A stretch of 64,000 nucleotides of DNA from Neoceratodus forsteri (Eukaryota > Chordata > Ceratodontiformes > Ceratodontidae). A program made the translations under genes and the position numbers. Where the stretch lies: positions 220,448,501 through 220,512,500 of the forward strand of contig JADMNL010000022.1 in assembly GCA_016271365.2 (NCBI GenBank). Direction: 5' to 3'. This document shows, in pieces, positions 35,501-47,500 of the stretch. Position 1 is the stretch's first letter. Each line of letters opens with the position of its first letter. Below the pieces are notes generated by a model that saw nothing but the letters and a program-made list of their open reading frames with translations, ran no database searches and had not been told where the DNA came from.

Positions 35501-38500
35501 TATTGTTGCAGTACTTCATTCTATAAGGAACCCAATTTGAGAGACAAATATTGATTTTGTTATTAATTAAATCCCAAATTTGTAATAAATTTAGGTTATT
35601 TAGTTCCTCTCCCAATTCCATTTAGATAAAAATCATTTATTTTGTTATAGTTTGCTTTATTAAAGTTTTGATTTTAGTAATGCCATTTGTGCTTGGAAAG
35701 TCTGCTATGTATTCATAATTGACCATGCAATGATCACTATCACCCAGAGGAGGAAGTATTTGATGTTATCAATTTTCTCATTAACATTGGTGAGTACAAT
35801 GTCAGGATATTGTTACCACGGTAGGTTTATTAACTATTTGTTCTAGGTTAGATTCAAGAAAAGTATCCATAAACATCTTTTCAGTATTTGAAGCTGATGT
35901 ATAATTGTCCCAGTTGACAGTTGGAAGATTGAAATCACCCATCAGTATATAGGAGTATCAATTGTACCTCAGATATTTCTTCTATTAAACTTTGATTTTC
36001 ATCATTAGTTAAACTAGGAGATCTATATATTAGTCCAATTACTAGTGGACTATGGGGGAGAAAAATTTTGACCCATAAGCTATCATTATTACTTGTTTTA
36101 GTTTTAATTGTGTTTGCTTTCAGGTGTTCATCAATGTATAATACAACACCGCCTCCCTTTTTATTTTCATTTCGGTTTTTGTAAAACTTATTATATCCCT
36201 TTATGTCAGTGTTCCAGTCTTCATCCTTATATCAAGTTTCAGTAACTCCACAAATTGATATTTTTTGTGCTTGAAGGATGTAAGTAAGTTCTTCTTTTTT
36301 GTTGAGACTTCTGGCATTAGTTAATATAATATTTATATTTGGTTTAGAAATGACACCAGTAGTTTTCGTGAATTTACGGTTGATTATGGATGCAGGGTTT
36401 GAAGAATAGTTGAAAATTGAGGTTCAAGAGTTGTATCTAGAACATACAACTCCCCCTTGCTGGAAGTTTAAACAACTATTGATAGAATGCACTATGCTTT
36501 CACCCAATAGCCTACTACCCCTTTTGCTGAGATGGAGTCCGTCCCAACAATAGAGGTTTGATTTACCATCAAAGTCCTCCCAGTGAGTTATACATTGTAT
36601 ATCTTGTTTAAGACACCAACATCTCAACCAATTATTTATTTCTCTCATTTTACATTGTTGGGAAAGATCTGCTCTTGGAATAGGCAAGATTTCAGATAGG
36701 ACTACCTCACATCCTAAATCCAATAATTTGTTTGTTAATGCAACATAATCTTCTTTAGTTCTTGAGAAGAATCTTTAGGAACATTGTTGGCTCCTATGTG
36801 AACTATTACCAAAGGTTTAAAACCTGAGTTTTGTAAGATGTTGCTGGACATCTCTGTGATGTCAGTAATGCCAGCACCCCTGAAGCTTGAAAGAGTTCTA
36901 TTTGTGTTATCAGGGTTGCAAATGATTCTATCAATATGTTTGATGATAGAGTCTCCTAGCACTATAACCTGTCTTTTTTGCAAACATCATCTTGATTTAG
37001 GTCCAAGTTGTCACAATTTTCTAGTGAAATCAAGGGATTTACATCAACTTGGTCATGTTTTTGGCCTCTCTGGTGTCAGTAACATTTTGTAGATTGCTGG
37101 GAAAAGAGGGAAGAATTAAACTCTGCATTTGAAAGATTCATATTTGTTATAGTAAATATTGGGTTTTCTATATTTTCAAAATTTTCAGAAATGGGGACAC
37201 TTATTGTTTCTGGATCATGGCCTGTATCCAAGATATATGTTAAGGGATCAAAGGAATTGAAAGTAGAAACCGTAAATTGGTCTGCTCTTCTGCCCTTTTT
37301 TGGATTTTTTTGAATTTGTAAAGTGTACCAATCTTCATCTGCATTATCAGATGGATCTTCTTCCCTTGTTCTCTTAACACTAACTTTTTCCTTTTCTTTT
37401 TGTGCAGGGGGTATTTCAATAGATTCTTGACAAGTGGTGATAATTCCGTTTGCCTTCTGGCATTTTGATAATGGTCTAAGTTTTTTTCCCTGACGTTTGA
37501 GCTTTTTGTCTACCACATGGACTTTGGTTGGTTGGGAAATATCACTAATTTGATTTTTAAATCTATTAGACATTTCCTGTTGGCTGGTCTCTAAAAAGCT
37601 TAACCTATTGTTAAACAATTCCAATTCGGCAGTTAAATCATGGTTAACTTTACATTTACACAGGTAAAGGGCAAGGTGAAGTTGTTTATCTCAGATATTA
37701 AGTACATATTACAGGATTGACATCTGCAACCAAAGCACTCTTTGTTTATTTGGATAATATCTTCCATATTTTATGTAGTAAGTTTAACTCAAAGATGGTA
37801 TATTACAGTTTATGAAGGTATTTGACTTCTCAAGCTGTCTGTTGAACAAAAATACAGTAAAGCTTAAAACAAGCTACAATAGAGTATAGGAATAGTATTG
37901 ATTGTCTGGAAAACACAAAGTCACCTTCCACCTTCTTCCACCTATGGACGCTGACAGATGCCGCTGGCCTCTGCCTGCGTCGCCTCCGCTCCGCCCTCAA
38001 CTCCGCTCGCTGGAGCCAACAGTTATGTAGCGCTATCGCGCTGACATCACCAGTTGCTATGGTGATCAAAGGAGACAACAAAGCAAAACAGTGGGGCCGG
38101 GCAATGTATATAGCTCGCCTTTATAAAGGCGAGTTAGCCAACACCAAAAGCGGCTGCAAAGGGCTGCCTTTTGAGCACTGAGGAGCAATGCCTGCCCAGT
38201 TTTCCAAGCCTTCTAAAAGGGGGCTTAAAAAATGCCTCTACACTGATTTCCCTGTCAAAACAGTCCTTGAATTTAAACAGTAGGCAGTACCTGTTAGCAA
38301 TGCAGAGAGACTAGGAAATGAGCTAAAAAGCTCTTTGGAGCTCACAGTTTTATAGTGCTATCACGCTGACGTCACCAGTTGCTATGGTGATCAAAGGAGA
38401 CAACAAAGCAAAACAGTGGGTCCGGGCAATGTATATAGCTCGCCTTTATAAAGGTGAGTTAGCCAACACCAAAAGCAGCTGCAAAGGGCTGCCTTTTGAG

Positions 38501-41481
38501 CACTGAGGAGCAATGCCTGCCCAGTTTTCCAAGCCCTCTAAAAGGGGGCTTAAAAAATGCCTCTACACTGATTTCCCTGTCAAAACAGTCCTTGAATTTT
38601 TCACAGTAGGCAGTACCTGTCAGCAATGCGGTATGGGATACTGGCATGTCCTGAATGATGGGATACTGGAATGTCCTGGGTAATGAGATACTGCCATATC
38701 CTGAGTGGTTAGGATAATGTCATGTCCAGGGTGGTGGGATACCGACATGTTGTGGACAATGAGATATTGCCATGTTCTGGGTGGTGAGATGCTAACATAT
38801 CCTGGGTGTTCGAATACTGGCATGTCCTAGGTGGTGTGATACTGGAATATACTGAGTGGTGGAATATTGGCAGGACCTGGGTGGTGGGATACTGGTAGGT
38901 CCTGGGTGGTGGGATACTGGTAGGTCCTGGGTGGTGGGATACTGATATATCCTGGGTTGTGAGATACTGGCATATTCTGAGTGATGGGATATTGTCATGT
39001 CATGGGTGGTGGGATTCTGGCATACTGTGGGTTGTGAGATACTGAAATGTCTGGGGTGGTGGGATACTGGCATGTCCTGGGTGGTGAGATACTGGCATGG
39101 GATACTGGCATGTCCTGGTTGGTGGAATACCAGCATATAGTGGGTGGTGGGATACTGGCAGGTCCTGGGTTTTGGGATACTGGCATGTCCTGGTAGGTGG
39201 GATAATGACATATCATGAGTGGTGGGATACTAGCATATCATTGCTGGTGGGATACTAACATATTCTGGGTGATGGGATACATGTGTGTACTGGGAGGTGT
39301 TATACTGGGATGTCCTTGGTTGTAGGATACTGGCATACCCTGGGTGGTGGGATATTACCATGTCCTGGGTGGTGGGATACTGGCATGTCCTGGGAGGTGG
39401 AATATTGGCATGTGATAAGTGGTGGGATACTGGCAGGTCCTGGGTGGTGGGATACTGGAATGTCCTGGGAGGTGGAATATTGGCATGTGATAAGTGGTGG
39501 GATACTGGCAGGTCCTGGGTGTTGGGATACTGACATGTTCTGGTAGGTGGGATAATGACATATCATGAGTGGTGGGATACTGGCATGTCATTGCTGGTGG
39601 GATACTAACATATCCTGGGTGGTGGGATACATGTGTGTACTGGGAGGTGGTATACTGGGATGTCCTTGGTTGTAGGATACTGGCATACCCTGGGTGGTGG
39701 GATATTGCCGTGTCCTGGGTGGTGGGATGCTAGTATGTTCTGGGTGGTGGGATACTGGTATTATATTGGAGGTATTTTACTGGCATGTTCTTGGAGGTGG
39801 GATACTTGCATGTCCTGGGTAGTGAGGTACTGGCATATCATGAGTACTGGGATACTGGCACGTCCTGAGTGGTGGGATATTGCCATCTCCTGGGTAGTTG
39901 GATACTGGCATGTCCTGAATGTTAGGCTACTAGTATGCCCTGGGTGGTGAAATACTGGCATGTCCTGGGTAGTGGGATACTGCCACATTCTTGGTAGTGG
40001 CTTACTGGTATGTTCTGGGTGATGGAATACTGGCATGTTCTGGGTAGTGAGATACTGGCACATCCTGGGTGGTGAGACACCGGTATGTCCTGAGTAGTAG
40101 GATACTGGCATGTTCTTCTGTTGGCATATTGATATATCCTAGGAGATGTGATACTGGAATGTCCTGGGTGGTGAGATACTGGCATACCCTGGGTGCTGGG
40201 AGACTTGCATATCCTGGGTAGTGGGATACTGGCATATCCTGGGTGGTGGGACACTGGCATGTCCTTGGCAGTAGGATACTAGCATGTCCTTGGTGGTGGG
40301 ATACTGGTATATCCTGGGTGGCTGGATACTGGTATGTCCTGGGTGGTGGGACACAGGCATGCCCTGGGTGGTGGATACTGGTATATCATGGGTATTGGGA
40401 TACTGGCATATCATGGGTGATTGGATACTGGTTTATCATGGGTGGTGGGATACTGGTGGGTCCTGGTTGGTGGGATACTGGCAGGTCCTGAGTGGTGGGA
40501 TACTGTCATGTCCTGGGTGGTAAGATACCGGCAGGTCTAGAGTGGTGAGATACTGGCATATCCTGGGTGGTGGGATACTGGCATATCCTGGGTGAAGGGA
40601 TACTGGAAGGTCCTTGGTGGTGGGATACTGGTAGGTCCTGGGTGGTGGGATACTGGCAGGTCCTGGGTGGTACTGGCATGTCCTGTGTGGTGGGATACTG
40701 GTGTGTCCTCAGTGATGGGATACTGGAATGTCCTGGGTAATGGGATACTGCCATATCCTGGGTGGTTGGGATAATGTCATGTCCTGGGTATGGGATACTG
40801 GCATGTTCTGAACGATGGGATACTGGAATGTCCTGGGTAATGGGATACTGCCATAGTAGGGTAGTAGGATACTGGCATGTTATTGGTGGTGGCATATTGA
40901 TATATCCTGGGAGATGTGATACTGGAATGTCCTGGGTGGTGGGATACTGGCATGCCCTGGGTGCTGGGAGACTTGCATATCCTGGGTAGTGTAATACTGG
41001 CATATCCTGGGTGGTGGAACACTGGCATGTCCTGGGTAGTAGGATACTGGCATGTTCTTGGTGGTGGCATATTGATATATCCTGGGAGATGTGATACTGA
41101 ATTTCCTGGGTGGTGGGATACTGGCATGCCCTGGGTGCGGGGAGACTTGCATATCCTGAGTAGTTGGATACTGGCATATCCTGGGTGGTGGGACACTGGC
41201 ATGTCCTTGGCAGTCAGATACTAGCATGTCCTTGATGGTGGGATGCTGGTATATTCTGGGTGGCTGGATACTGGTATGTCCTGTGTGGTGGGATACAGGC
41301 ATGCCCTGGGTGGTGGATACTGGTATATCATGGGTGTTGGGATACTGGCATATCATGGGTGATTGGATACTGGCTTATCATGGGTGGTGCGATACTGGCA
41401 TATAGTGGATGGTGAGATACTGTTATTTCATGGGTGGTGAGACACTGGTATGTCCTGGGTGGTGGGATACTGTCAGTGTCA

Positions 41482-41513
<32 letters not shown>

Positions 41514-44500
41514 GCTGGGAGATCAGAGGGTTGTGGGTTCAGTTCCCACATCTGGCACTTGGGTTAATATCCCAGTACTGACACTGTAGTGCAGCATGAG
41601 AGGGGTGCTGCACTTCTGAGGTGCCGTCTTTCGGATGAGACATTAAACCGAGGTCCCATCTGCCTGGATTGGTGGTAGTTCAGGTGGATGTTAAAGATCC
41701 CATGGCACTTATTGAAAAGAGTAGGGGGACTTTTATTGAAATAGAGGACTCCAAAACAAAAGACAGCAAAGGTATACAAACTGACAATAACTGAAAAACA
41801 GCAAAACATAGAACATCAATAACAAGGAAAAAAATCAATCAAAGACACCCAATGAGCACAGTTAACCCATAAAAACTTGTCCTTAACTAGACCCTATAAA
41901 TGAAAATCAGTATCATAAATTTTCTGTAGGGTAAGAGTCACATTAGAAAGGAGTTCATCAAACAATATCAGGCGCTGTTGTGAAACCCATAAACATCTGG
42001 ATTGCCAAATATAAAAGTGAAGAACAGAAAATACTAATAACAATTTGTCAGCAGGATACTTGGACCATTCACCCTTATGTACTCCATACATCAGTGTACA
42101 ATAAGAAATAGATAAAAAGAAAGGCTCATTCCATTTGTTGGCTAAAAAAACCCAAAAAGCATGAACATATGGACATTACAAAAAAAGATGCTCCTGAGTT
42201 TCCAAAAGGGACACACAAGAAGCACAATTGCAATACCTATCACTAATTTGCTTGTGCTTATGAGAATTACCAACTGGTAATCTACCATAGGAACTTAACC
42301 AAACACTATCCCAGACGAAATCAGGCAATCTCCTATTGGAGAGAAACAAAATAACCTTTTCCAAGTATTCCGGAGGACAATCAGGAAAAAGCAAAACATC
42401 AGTAAATTCAGAAGAAACAACATAATCATACAATTTCTTTCTATTCATGGTTTCCAAATGAGAAATGGTGACACCCCATTTCAATAAATGCTTAAAGGTT
42501 TCCAGACCATACTTGGGGAAAAAACAGAATCTTCGCAAAGGGAGACGGTTTTCCCAACTTCCAAAGCGGCAATCCTTTGGAAAACCAAGCCCATACATAC
42601 GAGTGCCAAGACTTTCTACCAGGTCTAAGGAGAGGACTCAAATTATATGAAACAAAAAGACATACAAAAAATGCCACAGGATGAACCATAGCTACTCCCC
42701 CATTTCTAATACTTCTATATGTATAACCACGTTTGATGGAGTTCAACCTACTCCCCCAAAATGCCTGGAAAAAAACACTAAATAGGGAAGTAAATAAAGA
42801 CATAGGGGGTGGAAACACATAACTAATGTACAAAAAAATAGGAACCACCAAAGTTTTAATTAACAGAACCCTCTTACGTTTAGCAATTTGCCTTCCCTTC
42901 CATCTGGACACAAGTAACTGAGCCTTATCAAGTTTGTGTGACCAGTTTGCGGAAACCATATCACTAGCACCAAATTCTACTCCCAAAATAGTCACGGAGT
43001 CCCTAGTAATCGAGATACCAGAAATTTGACCAGATTCAGGAATCAGGGAACTACCTAAAGGAAAACCCCTGCTCTTAGCATAATTAATCTTAGAACCAGA
43101 ACATCTGGAAAAAAAGGTCAAAATATCATATATAATAGGCCCTTCCATGATATCAGAAATACAAAGAACCAAATCATTAGCATATGCCAACATTTTTACA
43201 GGAGGAACACCATCACCAATACTCAACCCAGCAAGACTTGTATGATTGATAATCAATCGAAGTAAAATACCGATAAAAAAGACATACAAAATAGGGCTCA
43301 GAGGACAACCCTGATGTACACCACGCTGTACAGTAATCAGTCTACCAATTCATCCATTAACATTAGGGAGAAGCAAAGCAGAACTGTACATAGTACGAAT
43401 CCAGTCAATAAATCCAGCAGGTAAACCATATGCTTGTAAGACCGAAACCAAAAAATCATGCGAAACCTGGTCAAAGGCTTTTTCCTGATCTAGGCTCAAA
43501 ATATACCCATTCAAATGACCAGACTGGGCTACAGTAAACAATTCCTGTAAGACTAATAAATTGTCATATGGGTCCTACCTGGCATAGAACACGTTTGATG
43601 TGGGCATATCAAACCATCAACAACCTGAGATTACCGAAGTAATAACATTTTACTTAAAATTTTCAAATCAGTTTTCAATAAATTTAGCGTCCTCCAATTT
43701 TTTAAATCTTCTTTAGGACCCTTTTTATACAGTAGAAGAACCAAAGCCAGATTCATAGAGGATGCCAAGGATGAATTAGTCAACATCATATTGAAAACCT
43801 GTGCCAAAACAGGGACATGGTCTTCCTGGAATGTCTGGTAAAATGCAGCCCCCAAACTGTCTGTACCAGGAGCAGAATCAGGGTTCAGGGAAAAAATAGC
43901 ACAACGTACTTCAGTTTCAGAAATATCGGTTAACAGATTTTGACAATTAACAGCAGACAGCTGTGGTAAATGTAAAGAATCAAAATTAAATGATTCAAAG
44001 TAAAGAACAGCATCCTTTTGATATAGAAAACCTAAATATTGACCTACCACATCAACTAAATCTTCCGGGGAAGTAACCAAATCATTAGCCATAGAAGTCA
44101 ACTGTGTAACTAACCGATGGCACACACGATCTTTATAAACTTGAAAAGGATCCACAGCACCTTTGTGCAGTTTTAAACCATACCTATGTTCATGTTCTAA
44201 GGACTTAGACCTATCATACTGATAGGCAAACATCTGTGTCTTAACATTTCTAATCTGTACCCTATAATCAAGCTTCTCAGTCTCTGCCAAGGAAATCAAC
44301 CTCTGCAACTGAGTCCTAAGATGCAAATATTCTAAATAATGTAACCTTGGCACGAGAGCGGGCTTGAAAAAATGACTTCCAATCCTTCTTGGTATCCTCC
44401 CACCAGGATGCTAAATCGTCATATATATCAATAACAGAAAGCCAGGCAATCCATTCCCTTTTCCAAGCCTTCAGAATAGACTTATCAGCCAACAAGGAAG

Positions 44501-47500
44501 TGTTTAAGCACCATAAATTCTTTTTACATCTAGGCACCCCATCCAATGATAGGCAGACCGTAAGAGACCTATGATCAGAAAATTCCCAAGCACTCAAAAC
44601 AACCGAGGTGACTTGCAATACTGCAGAAAGAAAAATAAAATCAATCTTAGTGGACAGAGATGACTTAAAAAAAGTATTACCACCAGAAGAATATACACAA
44701 CGATAGGCATCTTTAAGCTGAGCAATGTCAAGAACTTGTAGTAGCTTATTGGAATCACAGAATAACTTTGAGGTTCATAACCCCCTGTCAGAGGTACTCA
44801 GAGTACAATTAAAATCACCAGCCCAAGAAACCAAATGAGAAGTATGAAGATAAGGCTGAATGTCCAGAAATAATGCAACACGCTTAGCCTTGGTCTGTGG
44901 GGCATAAATGTTAATCAGTCTAAATCTGTCGCCCCAAAAATTAATGTCCAATAATAAAACCCTGCCGGGGCAAATATCAACTAATTTGGAAACTTTCAAA
45001 GCCGGATTAGTAAACAAGACCCCAACACCATCACAAAGAGATTCCCCATTAGACCAAAAGGTAGCACCCTTAGACCATAGGTTACAAGCAAGTTGAACTT
45101 CAACAGAAGTTTTTAATCTAGTATCCTGAAGACAAACAATATTACTGTGATGCTGTTGGAAACAGGTCAAGGTGGTAACCATTTTTTATGACTTTTTATA
45201 CTATTAACATTAATGGTTGAAATAGTCATGAAGCCAGAAATGGGAATGAAAAAAAGAAAAAGAAACAGCAAAACAAAAACCTAATGTTAAGGGGCTTTAG
45301 CTACCCTTCTGCGCTGAGACCTCCTAAGGTTAACCTCCACCGGTCTGACTTCCCCTTCTTCACCTTCTGAAATAAAATCAGTGACAGTAGAAGCCCTAAA
45401 GGAGCGGTCAGAATCTTCACCCTCAGACTCATCCCCAGTAACCAATGCTGCAAACTGATTACCCGTTTTCCAGGAATTGGAGGATCCACTGCTGGGTGAG
45501 ACCTAAGGGGAAGAGTGAAATAGAATAGCTTTACCAGATCTATGACGCTTCTTTGCAGTAACAGTTTTAAAAGGCAAAATTGGGGGGGGGGCATACCAGA
45601 ATCCTCTGATATATCCAAAAAAGGAAGGACAGAGGTAGACAGTACAGGAGGAGCAGAGGAAACAACAGAAGATGAAGGGAGAGCAATTTGTTCCTTCTCA
45701 CTAACTGAAACAGCCTCAACAAGTTCAGCATCTGGAACCACTAAAGTAGGCGCTACAGCAGTAGGAGAAACAGTTGTGGCAACTGTACTATCAGTAGCCA
45801 CCTCCTTTGTAGCATTCATATGCTGAGCCACAACAATTAAACCTTCATGAGAAGGACAATCATCTCTATTGTGAGATGCCCAAGGACATTTTGCATAGCC
45901 ATGCCCAGTCTGTTCACACACAAATTACATTTAAACAAATTAAGGCATGTAGCAGCCTGATGACCGAATTCAAAACAATGTGAACATCGAAGGGTATCAC
46001 AAGCTGTATTAAGGTGTGTCCGTGAGCCACACTTAAAACAAGACTTGGGTTGGCCAAAGTAAAACAAACTGCCTCTGTCTTTCCCCAGAAAGAAACTATT
46101 GGGAAGGTGTTGAGGCTCACAGTTGGAAGAAAAAAGTTTCACCCGTAATTTCCAACCACCATTTCCAGATTTTCTCACCATCAAGGATGGGAACTGGCCT
46201 ATCCAAAACATCACATCTTTTTCATAACCAAAAAAGAATACCCTCTATATGCACCCCTTCATTATGAAACATGACGGTAATCAATTTAACAGCGGGCTTT
46301 GTCAAGGGAACCGCCAAAAAAGGAACCCAAAGAGGAGAATTCTTAACAGTGTGATACAAAGCCTAAAATTGCTCCAAACAAGAAACCGTTTTAAAGCTCA
46401 CATCATAATTAGAACTACCAATGTGTATAAGAGCATAAATGTCTGAGGAAACAAACTTCATAGAACCTTTGAGCAAACTTTTAGCTATATACAGTCTATC
46501 TGGCAGTTCTTCCAAGCCACCTTTATATATTAAACGAACAGCATTCCTTCGGGGGGCAGGTTCGCCCTTGTTATAAAATAAATCCGACAGTTTAAACTGC
46601 GGAGTAGCCCCAGCAGACTGCTAATGTACAGGGGCAACCTTTTCAAGTTCCAGGTTCAAAACAGTGTTATGCAAAGCAGTCTTAGTAGTCCCAGCATCAC
46701 TACAATCCCGCAAATTAGGTTCACACCCAGGAGGTACAGAAGAAACAGAAGACAAGGGTCGCAAAGCAGAATGACCAGGGGATGAGGAATTATAATGTTG
46801 TACAACCACATCATTGGGGTCAGGGATCCAGTTTCCATTCGAGTGCCTCAACCACCCAGCCCCCGCAATAGCCCGGTCAGGGGACCATCCCTTGCTGAGT
46901 TGGGGAGGAGAAGGAGAAGGAGACCCATGCGTAGCCAGAGATTCACCAGAATCTGTTGGGGAGACTGTTATTGAGCCGCCCGCCTGCTTTTCTAAAGCAG
47001 TAGTAGAAAGACTTGCTTCTGAAGACCCAGAACCCCTTATTAACATGTTACCATGCATGCCCAGACGTTTGGAAGGGACCACAGAAACAGCCGTGCAGGT
47101 ATCGGGAGCAGAAACAGGGGAAAACGGCTTTTGGCACACGTCAGCGAGACACTCAGCACTGCCAGCCACCCCAGGAGGTTCAGGAAGCTCAGACACACAC
47201 CCCTGCAAAACCATGTGCATGTCACTAGGAAGCGACAAAATCGGACGGGTAGCAGAAGGGGAAGTAAGGAGAGGAGCAGATCGCAATGCAGCAATTTCAG
47301 ACAACAAAAGAAACTTCCGATGCGTACAGCGCTCCTCCTCAGTCAATAAGGCAGCTAATAACCGTTCTTTAGCAGCAAGATCCATTACAGTACCTTCTTT
47401 AGAAACAGGAATATCAGCGCTGGCAGGAAAAGCCACACTAGGAACAGCCTCCACAGGTGAATCAAAAAACTCCTCAGGTAGATCAGTAGCAGTTAACTCC

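Larger units (their letters stand above)
33527..38629 (-). mobile_element. near full-length CR1 LINE inserted in the 25-bp minisatellite
   Basis: About 5.1 kb on the minus strand, flanked on both sides by the same 25-bp minisatellite. Order from its 5' end: two tandem promoter-like monomers (38629-38021), rest of the 5' leader, ORF1 (37624-36424), ORF2 endonuclease (about 36420-35630), RT (35621-34233), C-terminal tail (33868-33533), and a 3' end of TTCTATGAACCTATGAAC, the octamer-like CR1 terminus. It is broken by several frameshifts and stops, so not active, but the RT frame is still 462 codons long. Confidence 0.92.

Noticed and set aside
40506..41177. 223-codon minus-strand frame in the 25-bp array (and similar ones at 32.9-33.6, 38.8-41.4 and 48.0-48.8 kb)
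   Set aside because: Produced by a stop-free 25-bp unit that reads the same peptide in every frame. No start context or domain.
38630..41470. CRISPR-like regular repeats
   Set aside because: There are no spacers; units are directly abutted, vary by point changes, and the context is a vertebrate intron.
41471..41552. tRNA gene
   Set aside because: Boxes A and B are present but no cloverleaf is completed, and the sequence runs into a SINE core. The same holds for the heads at 9368, 17215, 28215 and 56062.
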